Source: Fomitopsis serialis (lineage: Eukaryota; Basidiomycota; Agaricomycetes; Polyporales; Fomitopsidaceae). Taken from it: a DNA stretch of 64,000 nt. The number at the start of each line of letters is the position of its first letter. Position 1 is the first letter of the stretch. Shown piece after piece: positions 22,070 through 33,200 of this stretch. The translations under genes were made by a program, and so were the position numbers. The notes under the pieces were generated by a model. It did not search any database. It saw only the letters and a list, made by a program, of their open reading frames with translations, and was not told the origin of the DNA. Where the stretch lies: the NCBI RefSeq assembly GCF_022376445.1, contig NW_025954968.1, forward strand, positions 1 through 64,000, in the 5' to 3' direction.

Positions 22070-23695
22070 TTACATAAGACTCTGATGACCTTCGTGCACA
22101 TCCACGAGGACAGGAGTCAGCTGTTCGGCCCGAGCAATGACAATGTCGTAGAGCTCAAAAAGGTACATCAGAGCAAGAATGGCCGCGAAACAATATGTCA
22201 ACCACTGGAGCACCCGAAACAACTGAACGGAGCAATGAACGGAGCAACTGTCAATAACGTACAAGGCAAATCGAAAGACTACTCACTTTGTTTTTGCCTG
22301 CGTGCTTATCACTTGAGGCACTGATGCTGTTACGATGATCTGCGCCGCCGCATCAGAGATGTGCGTCACCATCTCAGACGTCAGGTACCACTCACACACT
22401 TCTTGGGCCTTCCATACGACAACCGCAGGCGGACATCCACGCTCGGAGTTGCCGGTAGCAATGAGGAGCGTGTCACTAGAAGTAATGTAACAGGCCTGTT
22501 GCGCCGTTGCGATGACCGCGGCAAAGTGGAGGTATACAAATCAACGTACCGAGACCGCGCGAATACACGAAGGGCCTGAGAAGAAGGTCAGTAAGTAGAG
22601 GCCTCCATGACGGCAGGTACGCTGACCATCAAACGTGAGGTTTTGCTTCCGACGGGTGTGAATGTCCCAGATCGACATGCAGCCGTTCAAAGTGCCTCCC
22701 ACAACTGCTTGCCCACCGTGAATGAAGCGAACGGGCATTGTGCAAGCCGTGCTATTATCTTGGTTGAACGAGCATAGAGGTTCCAGCTCAGTCAAGACCT
22801 TGAAATTGAATACTTCGAAACCAGTCAGCATGTTGGAAACAACCAGAAGTTGACCGTCGGCCGATAAATCGGCATCTGCACTACGGAGACGTGAGATGAA
22901 TGTTACGAACAACCGCTGCTCAACGTAACTTACATGTAACCTGGGAATGCAACTGATCGAACACGCTTCCAATCACGTCCATCGATTATACTACGAAGAT
23001 GTTAGTTCTCTCTGATAGGAATGAGAAGATTGTGACACGACCTTATGCCGTGATTCATGTAGGTTGCCACAAGAACACTAGGCCGCCGCCGTGTTGTAGT
23101 CCAATGCAGACTGGTGACGATCACGTCACGGGTAGCATTGAGAGAGGTCCTTGGAGGTGGTTCCACGTCGGCAACCTCAGTCCAGGTATCTTGCGTGTCT
23201 GAGAGAATCAAATGTACGCAACGATCACGGAAGTAGGGGAGACTGACAGCTAGTTGTACGCAACCAAACCTTCAATTCCTCGTGCGCACCGGACGCAAGG
23301 TGAGTACCATCGTATGCCAATGATTCCACGGGTTCCTCGTGAGCCCAAAATCCGGACACATTGATTGTATCCTTGGTATGCGACAAATAAGCAGATCATC
23401 CGCATTAGATCGCATAGTTCACCTTGGTCATTGTCAGTGATGCAATCGTGCCGTCCGCCATCCCGCAGACGATGTGACCGTCATTCGGCGGAGCCCAAAT
23501 CATCGAAAGCACCGTGCTTTTTCCCGCGAACGCATACCGCATCGTACTGGAAGCAATATCCCAGACACAGACACAGCCATCGAGACTGCCTGAAGCCAAA
23601 GAAAGACCGCTCGGGCTAAAGGCGACTGCCGTCACCGCGTCAGAATGACCTCTCGGGTGTGCCAGCCGTAGAGATTGCTGATACTTGAGAGGCAT
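22070..23695 (-). CDS. WD40-repeat protein with C-terminal membrane anchor
   Basis: WD40 proteins are beta-propeller scaffolds. The first exon from ATG 23,695 shows a textbook repeat (GHSDAVTAVAFSPSGLSLASGSLDGCVCVWD) and a second, STVLSMIWAPP...MADGTIASL. Later exons give TRDVIVTSLHWTTTRRRPSVLVATYM, SADGQLLVVSNMLTGFEVFNF, PVRFIHGGQAVVGG, LNGCMSIWDI and a final LLIATGNSERGCPPAVVVWKAQE. After further splicing the protein ends in a membrane span (WLTYCFAAILALMYLFELYDIVI) and a short tail, stop at 22,070. Propeller plus C-terminal anchor is an architecture I associate with large Agaricomycete-specific families of unknown role. At least six exons; some borders are not fixed here. No internal stop was noticed in the blocks read. 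Confidence 0.7.
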
Positions 23696-24134
23696 TCCAG
23701 ATAATCCCGCGACCACGAATACCGGCCGTACTTAAGTGAGGAGGAGGAGGAGGAGGAGATCTGATAGTACGGACCGACAACTACGGACTGGCAAGAACGA
23801 GCGCCTATATAATGAGCTACCTATATAATGAGCTACTCTCGAGCGCTCCGGCCCGCGCGTCCCCAGCGCGCTTCGAGAGTGTACCAATAGAGCTCTTGTT
23901 GAGCTACCACAGACAACTCCGCACCGCTAGACCATAGCTACATTGAATGACGGTCCAGCCGATGGATCTCTTTGTATGCATTGTCATGTGCACCGGGTCT
24001 GTGCCTCGCCCGCCGCTCAGTGAGTACCCCAAGAGCTTACCCGCCCTTCTTTATCTCTCGCGCCAGAGCTCCCGTCCGGCATTCACGCTCCTTCTCTCCA
24101 CTCTTTCAGTCAGTGCAACGCACCATCGCCTCTG
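23696..24134. promoter_or_regulatory. Divergent promoter with duplicated TATA block
   Basis: This is where leftward and rightward gene blocks part. It contains a purine run (aggaggaggaggaggagat near 23,742-23,760) and an exact tandem duplication of the 16-mer ctatataatgagctac at 23,806-23,837. The TATATAA in each copy makes it a credible core promoter for the WD40 or the F-box gene. The AGCTC words resemble the subterminal repeats of the element. Confidence 0.5.
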
Positions 24135-24313
24135 TTAGTATCACGCCAGCAAGCTCTGGCAGTCTAGCTGACAATGACTGTACGTTGTTCGTTGCGTCTT
24201 TCATTAATGTCTCGAGCTCACCGCTTGTCAGACTCTGCGCCTCGCTCAACATGCCCAGGTAGGGTCTAGCTCGTGCCATTGTTCGACGGCTGACTGTATT
24301 CGTCTAGGTTGGC

Positions 24314-25300
24314 ATGCACATCAACTCTTCCGAGAGCCTGGTCCTCTTCGTGATGTCCGCGCGGCGTAACGCAGCAGTTGGTTTAGCTATCGAGGACCTC
24401 TCTTTGTCTCTCCCAACAGACCTCGAGTACCCCGTCGACGCTGTCAGACAGTGCCTACGACTCACTCCAAACGTGGAAAGCCTCATCCTTGACCTACCTT
24501 CATGGTCTCCGGCCTCTATTCTGTGTGGGCTTACGTTGCCGAAGATCCAACTTCTCTCGACCAACCTTCCCCACCAGTGCCTGTTGGCATTCTTGGCCAG
24601 CCATCGCTCGTTAAGGTCACTGGTTCTCCGCTACTGCGGGAACGGTTCGAACTGCCCACTTCGTCAGGTCGATTTGGCGCATGTCACCGAGCTGCAGTGC
24701 CCATCCCGCTGTCTTCCGGGCATCGCACGCGGTCGGGTCTCCCGTGCGACCGTCAACCTGACGCGCCTCGCCTCAAATGCGGTACTTGCGGTCCATGCAT
24801 TATCAACATCTCCCCTATATTCCCTTTCCATCGACTTCTACGCTACCGACTACGACATGCTCCTACGGATTGCTGCCGCTGCGCCAAACCTGCGTAAGCT
24901 CAAGCTAGTCGAGAGATTTCGTCCGCAGGTGAGTCAGTTCACTAATTCAGTGACATTGTAACTAATACGTCGGCAGCGTCGAGGCCATCAGAGTCGTCGA
25001 CCGTGGAACGACATGATCTCGTGGCATCAAGCACTACTTGGCCTTTCCTTCCTGGAAGAGTTCGCCCTGCGGTCGTTGGTGCGTGTCTTCACGTCTCGCC
25101 GCCCGGACGTCCAGGTCATATCGGGCTGGGCCAATGGCACGACTCGGCGATCCACACCGCATCCAACTCTTTATCACGTTGCTATCCTGCAACCATGTAC
25201 ACGCGGAGACACTCACCAGCTTATGGAGTGGTTCAAGGGTAGCTCGAAAGGACCATGGGAGCGCGTCGTGAACGTGGTGGGGCCAGACGTGCAGTTGTAG
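24314..25300 (+). CDS. F-box/LRR-like protein 1 (cargo)
   Basis: Basidiomycete F-box/LRR-like proteins are substrate adaptors for SCF ubiquitin ligases. The frame shows a leucine-rich pattern (VRQCLRLTPNVESLILDLPSW, LASHRSLRSLVLRY, LLRIAAAAPNLRKLKLVERF). An intron at 24,929-24,977 (GTGAGT...CGGCAG) joins RFRPQ to the last exon, with ALLGLSFLEEFALRSL and a terminus at 25,300. A further exon almost certainly lies upstream across a short GTAGGG...TCTAG intron near 24,259-24,307, in a frame I could not settle; no canonical F-box was identified, so the F-box assignment rests on the LRR pattern and on the neighbouring gene. The ATG used is only the first in the visible exon. Confidence 0.55.
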
Positions 25301-25330
25301 AGTGTCAGTGATTTGTCCTGTTATTGTTCC

Positions 25331-25440
25331 GTGAACGAGGTTATGTCCGTGAACGAGGTTATGTCCGTGAACGAGGTTATGTCCAGTTATTTCTGTCCTG
25401 TTATTGTTCTGTGAACGTTGTTCTGTGAACGAGGTTATGT
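25331..25440. repeat. 18-bp minisatellite
   Basis: Three exact tandem copies of an 18-mer, cgtgaacgaggttatgtc, are followed by decayed copies (gttctgtgaacgttg, ctgtgaacgaggttatgtg). Flanked by ctgttattgtt on both sides. It begins 30 bases past the stop of F-box-like protein 1, so it may lie in its 3' UTR. Confidence 0.85.
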
Positions 25441-25939
25441 GCAATGTGATTGGTTTATACTGGTACCCGCTGTCAGCGATCCAGTGACATGCAGCGAGAT
25501 GCCAATTTAGTCGATCACCGTTTGTTCCTGCGGCACGGGGACCTTATGCTCACTTGACGATCGTACTAGTGTCGGAGTGGTACCCGTTACGCCACCAAAA
25601 GAAGATGAGCGCGAAGCGGGCCGTGTTCAACGCGGCTCGTCGATATCAGCCATTCAAGCCCACGGACCTCGTAAGGGCCTGGAGTACAAGGCAACAAAGT
25701 AATACAAGGGATCAAGGTACGCGGTAAGCCCTCCGTCTCTTTGTCTTGCAATTGATCCCCCGTTGATCTAGGCTGGACACGAAACACACCTTTGTGCCAA
25801 CATAGCCTCGCCCTGCGACGAGTCTTGGTGTAACGAGAGGGCCGCGTAACGAGAGGGCCGCTGCAAACATTATGCGAGGTTATATAGGCTGTTTGGCAGC
25901 TGAGTCCGAGTCCCAGTCTACCACACCGAACCTCCCAGA
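25441..25939. other. Intergenic spacer, promoter of F-box protein 2
   Basis: No gene seen. A short direct repeat (taacgagagggccgc twice, about 25,830-25,862) and ttatataggct near 25,880 precede the next start codon by some 50 bases, so a TATA-type promoter is plausible. Confidence 0.45.
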
Positions 25940-27630
25940 ATGACTTCCTCTCTCCTAGTGTCACCGTGCTCCGAATGCTTCCGAATTGACGACATTTACC
26001 TTGCGATCCTACAAGAGGCTTATGGCGACGGTGAGGGCAGGGCCACCGTCGCTCACCTTGCACTAACGAGCCGGATGCTTTCTGAGGGGGCTATCACGGT
26101 CTTGTGGCAACATCTAACCTCCCTCGTCCCTCTCCTCGGCCTGATTCCCGAGAACGTCTGGGAACGTGTCAAGATGCAGACCAGCTCGGAGGAGCGCGCA
26201 TTGGTGAGCTCCCACCTGAGGTCATCTCTACATGCATCTGGTCTGACGGGTCTCTCTAGGCCTGGTGCGATGTACTCCAAAGCTCCTACATGCACAACTT
26301 CCTGCGACGTCGTGAGGGCATCCGCCGTCTCACCTGGGATCAGAACGACGACATCGGCTCGCCGCGCTTCGAGCTCAAGACCGCTTTGCTCGCCGACCTC
26401 CCTCCCGATTTCATCCTGTTTCCGCAACTTCGCACATATACTTGGACTGCGTCGGTCCACGTATACTCCCACCTGGGGACCATCCCGCAGCTCGTCGACT
26501 TGCGGCACTTCATACACGGCAGACTGCGCGATCTCGTTCTACGGCTACCAGCCACTAGCGCCCCTGCCATGAACACGCTTGCAATGGTGCGCAACGATGC
26601 AGTGCCGCTTCGCAGCTTGCGGATCATCGAGGACACCCCCGCGCTCTGGTACTGGTACCTTCCCGAGCAGGATGGACCTGAGAACAACGCGGTCAGTGCC
26701 GCCATCGCGGGCGTCATCCGCGAAAGCAACACTCTCCGCGTCTTCACTTGCACGCGTTCGGTTTCCGACCCTGTCTTTGCGGCCGCTCTGCACGCAAAGT
26801 CTCTCCGGGCGATCGAATTCACACTCAAGCTCACCTCCCACGATGACACCGCCGCTGCGCTGATTCCCCACTCGCCGGCCCTCGAGGTGCTCAGTCTTTC
26901 GATCCAGGACATGAACTCCACGGCCCCCGCCGTCCTCGCAGCCATCGGCACAGTCCCCTTACGTCGGCTCTCGCTCAATGTCATGTACCGCTCGTGCACT
27001 GACAGTGACTCCGATCGGCTCCAGGAGGCTCTCCAACGGCTCGCAGATGGCATATGCGCGCAGACCCTCGAAAGGGTGGATGTCTACGACATGCACGAGG
27101 CCGACGCCTCTTACGAACTGGATATCGCCTTCCACGAAGCGGGTATCGTCGTCGATTTTTATGGTGCGCAGATTGCGCGCGCACATACAGACTGTCTGTT
27201 AAGCTTGGCGACCCTCCGCCCACTCCTCCGTCTTTCCTCACTCACTCACCTTGGCGTCCATGCGGCCGCTCTCGCACTGACCTCTGCGGATCTCCTCGTG
27301 ATGGTCAGGGCGTTGCCGCGCCTCAGCGTGCTGAGTCTCGCTGCCCGCATCCCGTTCTTCACGACCTCAGTGCCTGACCTTGGGGCTCTCCAATGGATCG
27401 CAGAACACTGCCCCTCGTTACGCGTGCTCTCGCTCGCTGTCGGGGTCGGTGACGCAATTCCGGCGCAACAGGCCGGATGGACGTCCTCGTCGCAGGTACA
27501 GACGCTGCGTATTGGATTGCCGAGAGGCCGCGGGGAGAACCCGGGTGTCAATGGGTATGTCACCGCGCTATTCCCGAACGCACAGGACTTGCAGTTCGCA
27601 TACTATACACCCATGTATGATGTCTTGTAA
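25940..27630 (+). CDS. F-box/LRR protein 2 (cargo)
   Basis: Two exons (25940-26203, 26260-27630; intron GTGAGC...CTCTAG) give an intact protein of about 544 residues. The N-terminus carries the F-box-like pattern of Agaricomycetes: DDIYLAILQEAY...VAHLALTSRMLSEGAITVLWQHLTSLVPLLGLIPE. The remainder is leucine-rich repeats (LRTYTWTASV, HAKSLRAIEFTLKL, HSPALEVLSLSIQDM, LSSLTHLGVHAAALALT, LPRLSVLSLAARIP, HCPSLRVLSLAV). Expected role is substrate choice for an SCF ubiquitin ligase. Codon use is GC3-rich, as in host genes at 58-62 kb, consistent with capture of a host gene by the transposon, but an old resident of the element cannot be excluded. Confidence 0.75.
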
Positions 27631-27956
27631 TATACTCTTATGACCGCGCTAGCAATCGTGTCTCGGATGCATATTTCCACGATGAGTACCTAGTACATCC
27701 GAAGCTAACGAGTCGTCTCGTAACTCATTGTATCCTCCTTCTATTCCTTCAGACAGCTTACTGATTCTCAAAGCCTTGCCAGTAAGGCAGGCCGCAGCAG
27801 TTGCGACGCAGCGCGCGATGCCAGTGTGTCAGGTGCCCTTGGTTCTGAACGGTCACGCGACTCAATACGACTGCCGCGGCTTTGTTCTCGTCTCTCTTTG
27901 TATTCATGGCGGCGTGCACCATGACTCTTCGATTTCTCCCTCCATCTCTCCAAGCA

Positions 27957-29230
27957 TGTCGTCACACATTCCTTCTGCCGAATTGGGCCCAGAGACTCAA
28001 GAACCGCTACAACCTGATGCAAGCTCGGAGTCGCAGTAGGTCCATCCTCGGCTGAAGCTGCAGTGTTACGCCCCGCACATGTTGACTCGGTTACGCTCCG
28101 GACGTTACGCTCCGGACAGTGAGCTGCCTTCATTGTCCGATTGCATTGACAAGCTATGCACCATTCGACATCGCGGTCGCGTTGCTCGGAGGCGTTCCAC
28201 GGTGTGCCCAAAGTGCTGGTTTCTCGCTGTCTCCGTACTCACAAGCTGGGGCAGGCCTCTTCCAGTTGCGCCGAGCGCGTTACAGACCTGGAGGAGGACT
28301 TTGCTGCCTTCAGAGATGAAGTCTTTGACAATTCCATGGCCATCAAGCACCTGCTGTGCAGGACGAATGGTACGCATGTCCGAGCCATCTCTCCGCATCA
28401 CATTCCACTGACGACTATGCTGGCAATAGAGTCTGTCAAAAACCAGCGCCGCTCATCGGAATCGTCTGCGTCGCTCTGCGCCGACCGTGTAACCAGCCTA
28501 CAATCTAAGGTGGTCTCTCTTAGACTTGAGGTCAACGTCCTGACCTCTCGTCAAGCCACCGATCGTGCGATTGTCGACAACCTTCTGGGAGATATCGCTA
28601 CTCTGCACGAGTCGAATCAGAAGTTCGAGCGACGTCTGTGCTCGTTGAGTGACAGTGTTGACCGCCTGCAGCTGGAGAACAGCCACCTTGAGGGCATGCT
28701 ATCTTCGTATACCTCTGGGCAATCAAGTCCTCGTTGCTGCCCTGCGACTGTCTCGCTCAATACTCACTCACTCGACATGGAGCTGAAGGCTGCCGGTAAG
28801 CTGAATTCTCGTATATAACAACGACCTCGCTTACACCACGATAGATGCGCTCCCGAAGACGCAGGGTTGGATATCTCTTGTGGCGGTAAGGATGTTCTAT
28901 CTATCGACTCTACTCGTCTGGCTTAACTTTCAGGAATATATATTCGATCTTGCTTACACCACGACAGATGCGCTGCCGAGGGCGCAGGGTTGGATATCTC
29001 TTGTGGTGGTAAGGCCGTTCTGTCTATCAACCACAGTCGTCGTCTGACATGAGGCCGATTAACAGCAGAGCTACATCGACGCAACCTTACGTTGCACGGC
29101 ACCACTGATGCTCGAATTATCTATCTTTCTGGTGTCATTTCTAATAACTCGAAGTTTCTCGATTGCCATCTCCTACGTTATGGTGCCCCAGCAGTACGAA
29201 TATCCTGTGTGGGAGTCACTCAGAATGTAA
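27957..29230 (+). CDS. Coiled-coil protein with C-terminal membrane anchor
   Basis: Several exons. After a short Ser/Pro-rich start comes a long heptad-type region (CAERVTDLEEDFAAFRDEVF, ADRVTSLQSKVVSLRLEVNVL, NQKFERRLCSLSDSVDRLQLE). Two similar small exons follow (DALPKTQGWISLV and DALPRAQGWISLV), then YIDATLRCTAPLMLELSIFLVSFLITRSFSIAISYVM, a membrane span close to the stop at 29,230. The start at 27,957 and the first splice are tentative. The layout (coiled coil, then anchor) would suit a nuclear-envelope or organelle-surface tether and is reminiscent of the non-SUN part of SUN proteins, but no SUN domain follows. Family not recognised. Confidence 0.55.
28829..29030. repeat. Tandem exon-sized duplication, 123-bp offset
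   Basis: Block gcttacaccacga...GTTGGATATCTCTTGTGG followed by a GTAAG donor occurs at 28,829 and again at 28,952. The two encode nearly the same peptide and each ends at its own splice donor, so an exon plus part of its intron was duplicated. Confidence 0.75.
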
Positions 29231-30277
29231 TCAGTACTATCATCTAGATCTACAGTGAGCTCGGACACGCCCATCGCCCAAGATAATACATGCTTGTTGC
29301 TGCGTCTGCCCCTCCAGATACGATGTCGTGTACACGGGGAGCAAGCCCGCAAACGGTGATAACGCGTGCGCACGCAGGACGGACGCGTGTAAGGAGTGAC
29401 CTGAGCCTAGGGTTAGCAATCCATTGGACAGGACGTCATTTGTGCCTACGGAGACTTTCCCGCGAATGATCGACCGGACGGTGCTTGCGGCACCCACGGG
29501 ATGGATGATCTCTCGCCGGTCGTTCGCGCTTGCCCGGCGTGAGGGGTCTGCAGTGGTGTTTGTCAGCGCGGTGCGTGCACTGGGCAGGCAGAGACGTGGG
29601 CTGGGGCAGGAGAATGGACGGGCGGTCTATTTCCGGCGAAAGCCGACGTCGCTGCGCGTGCGCATAGATTCCCAAGGACCTCTTGGGAGTCTTTGTGGGA
29701 GCGCGACACAATCGCGGGTGCAATGCTTGAGGCGGCGGCGGACGGGCGGATGGTGGATGGAAGAGAGCCCGGGGACACGGGGTGGCTTGTTTGGCGAGAC
29801 GATGTTGCGGGATGAGCAAGGGGACGTGAGCGCGAGATGAATGGCATACCAGACGTGAGAGGCGGTGGAGGCGGACAAGACTGGCGATGTGGGCCGTGGC
29901 GTAACGACACGACGAAGGAGGCGGGATGGTGGAGCGAGGGGTGGCGCGAGGAGCGACGGGCACGGTGGCGGGGACACGGTGGCGGCGGGCGCGAGGTGGC
30001 AGAGATAAAGCGAGGAGGTGACGGGCGAGTGGGCAGGACGCGAGGCAGTCCTCCCGCTCGCCCGTTTCGTGGCGGGTGCGGGCGATGTTTATTTAAATTC
30101 CGTGCCAGCCATCTGTCGTTCAAATCGGAGAAAGATCTTGATCTTACGATCTCGATCGAGAACAAGGGAGCTTCGGGACAAAGGCGGCGGCCAGCCACCG
30201 CACTGTTTGACCTTGCGCTCTTCCTTACCGGATACAGATATCTCATCACCACATCTTTCGCAACGCCCGACAACGGC
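29231..30277. other. Purine-skewed intergenic region before transposase
   Basis: About 1 kb with no supportable gene. From 29,700 to 30,060 the plus strand is strongly G/A-rich (gcgaggaggtgacgggcgag and similar), which makes long but meaningless open frames. A TTTATTTAAATT stretch at 30,088-30,099 could be the core promoter of the transposase gene. Confidence 0.5.
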
Positions 30278-33200
30278 ATGGCTTGCGGAAAGAAGAAGAA
30301 GCTCTGTCTTTGCACGGAGTGTGGGGGATTCACGCACGAAGTGAATGGAGTCAAGCATCCCGGCTTAATGCTAGATCCTAGGAAATGGAAAAGTCACGCA
30401 ACGGAAGATGCTCTCCGTCAGGCCCAGACGGAGTACGAGATGAACGCAGTGCTTCTTGCGCACGAAGCGTTTGGACAGCCTACGGCTCGACACGAGTCGC
30501 TGCCGACGCGACCCAGGGATCACGGATTCTGGCCCTCGACCCCGCAACCTGCCTCTGCCGCCCAAAAGGAGACTGCGCACCAAGTACGTACTATGCTTTG
30601 ATTGACAGTATATCAATACTCAGTACGCTCTAGGCCCCCCATGGGTCGGGCGCACACGATACCGATGGCGACATCCACATGGCGGAGGCCTCTTCTCCCA
30701 TTCCGCCACTCTTGAGTGAGGACATAGAGATGGATTCCGAGACGCTGTGCTCTGACTCCTCAAACCGTGGTGTTGACGTGCGTGACCGCGTGTTCTGAAA
30801 CCTCATTGTACGCTCATGCATCGAGTGACATCGTAGGATAACCTCATCCTGCGCCGACTTTCCGAACTGTCTCTCATTGAGTCGACGCTCACCATCGAAT
30901 CTCGCCTCCTCAAGGATCCCAAACTATCATTTGTCTCTCCGCCTACCTCCCTCACGGACGCCCCATCTGCGTTGCTTCCGTCCTCTAAGGATGCCATGCG
31001 CTTCTCTCAATTTCGCGACTGGCTGTCAGCGAAGCAGCGTGTACTCCTCGCTCTACCTCCTCTAGGCCACCGCGACGCTGATTCGCGCAGAGCGAAACTC
31101 CTCAGCACGATCTCCGAGTGGCTCGGCAGACTAGCATCTGCAGAGGCGTCTTCGTGGGAGGCAGAGAAGATTATGGCAGGCTTGTACAGGCTGCCAGACC
31201 AGGAAACAATAGGTGCCCCGAGAGTGTACGACACTGGTGTGTTGCAGGCTCCTCAGATGATGTCTTACTTACCTCGCCCTGCAGCTGCGCTACATGCCGT
31301 GAAGCAGGCGTTACCCCCCTTCATTCTCGCTGCGCTACTCATGGTAAGCGCGTTGCATACTCTATCGGGACTCAACCGCGAAGCCGCGAACCTCGTTCTC
31401 GCAACTTTTCGTGCTCTACTTTATGGTGCATTCGTGATGTGTAGCCAGAGCAACACTCCTCGCGGTCCATCCCGCCTTACGATAGAGCATCAGGCCATCC
31501 TCGATTGCATCCCACGCGACATCAGATCGGTCATATCCCACTTGAAAGTTGAGCCTCATATCACGAAATACGCATCCTGTCCTGCTTGCTCATGTCTATA
31601 TGCACCAAACGAAGCCATCCCTGACAACCCGTACCCCCGCTATTGCACGTTCACCGACACAGATCGACCTCCATGCGGCGCGGTGCTCGTAAAGAAGGAG
31701 GTTCGTGAATCAACGACCAGCCACTCACATGCTGTATGGTCCGCTCTCCGCCCATATCCGTACCGGACCGTCTCGTCCTGGATCGCCAGCTTATTTGCTC
31801 GTAAAGAGCTTGAGCAGGTGGTAGAGAGTGCGTGGGATCATTCTGTGGCACCAGGAGGTAGATGGACGGATATCCTACATTCACCAGCACTCCGATCGTT
31901 CCACGGACCTGACGGCCAGCCATTCTCTAAGCAGTCAGACCAGAACGTCAACCTCGTTTTTGGTCTTTACCTCGATTGGTTCAATCCAGGTGGCAACAAA
32001 AAAGCGGGCAAGTCCCGGTCTCTCGGCGCAATGTACCTCGTCTGTATCAATCTTCCTCCTCGCCTACGCTTCCGCCCGGAGAACATTTGTCTTGTCGGCA
32101 TCATTCCCGGACCCAATGAGCCTTCCCTTCATCAGCTCAATCACTTTCTTCGCCCCCTCGTCGACGAGATGCTCACCCTGTGGCATTCCGGGCTGTGGCT
32201 GACTCAGACCGCTCGCCACGCTCATGGGCGACTTATCCGTGCTGCTATCATTCCACTCATCTGCGATCTACCCGCCCTTCGTAAGGCTGCTGGATTCGCA
32301 GGCCATTCGTCACGCCACTTCTGCTCGTTCTGTCTCCTCAAGCGTTCTCATATCAACAACATCTCGCGCCCGTGGCCATCACGTACCTGGCAGGAGCACT
32401 TAGATATTGCGAAGCAATGGCGCGATGCGGCGACCGAACACGATCGCGACACGCTTTTCGAAGAGCATGGTCTTCGGTGGTCGGAGCTTCTCCGCCTACC
32501 GTATTGGGATCCAACTCGCTACGCAGTCGTTGACGCTATGCATAACCTTTTCCTCGGCGAGCTCCGCCACCATTGCATGGCAGTCTGGGGTATTGATATC
32601 AAGGATCACAAGGACAAGCACGGGAGAACAACTGGTGCCAACACGACGCCGCATACACCCGAAGAACAGCAACAGCACCTTACCCGCCTCCTGAACGCAC
32701 TTCGTAAAGGTACTGTTCAGGCAGTCATGCAACCCCGAAAGGGGTACCTCGTTGCATTAGCCCAGCTGAATGACATCTCTCCGGACAAACTAACAAAGCG
32801 CGAGTACGCCAAGGCGTTACTGCTATGGGTGCGTCATGCCCGGGCTTTCTGCGCTCTCCTTGCTGACCATGGATGAGCTCAGTGTGAAGCACATGGTATC
32901 GAGAGCCTTGCTGTACCCCCGGTCCTGTTGACTGCCACGGCTGACTTCCACCTGGCTAACGGCCCCTACGACATCTCTAAGTTCCGCGTCCTTACCGCTG
33001 ATGTGATCGATCAGCTACGACATGACATCAAATCCGCCTACCTGCCCTCCTGGATCGAACGACCACCTGCGAACTTCGGCAGTGCTGCTCATGGCAAGCT
33101 CAAAGCAGACCATTGGCGAACTGTATGTACAATCAGCATGGTCATTACTCTCACGCGCATCTGGGGCAATGCAGCATCATCGAATGCAGAGCGTCTTCTG

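Noticed and set aside
25331..25440. CRISPR-like array
   Set aside because: Units are head-to-tail without spacers and the genome is eukaryotic; it is a minisatellite.
26340..27053. 237-codon minus-strand frame inside F-box protein 2
   Set aside because: Antisense shadow of a GC3-rich coding exon; the sense strand has clear leucine-rich repeats.
29563..30354. 263-codon minus-strand open frame before the transposase
   Set aside because: Arises from the purine skew of the plus strand; Pro/Ser/Arg-rich with no domain, and it overlaps exon 1 of the transposase.
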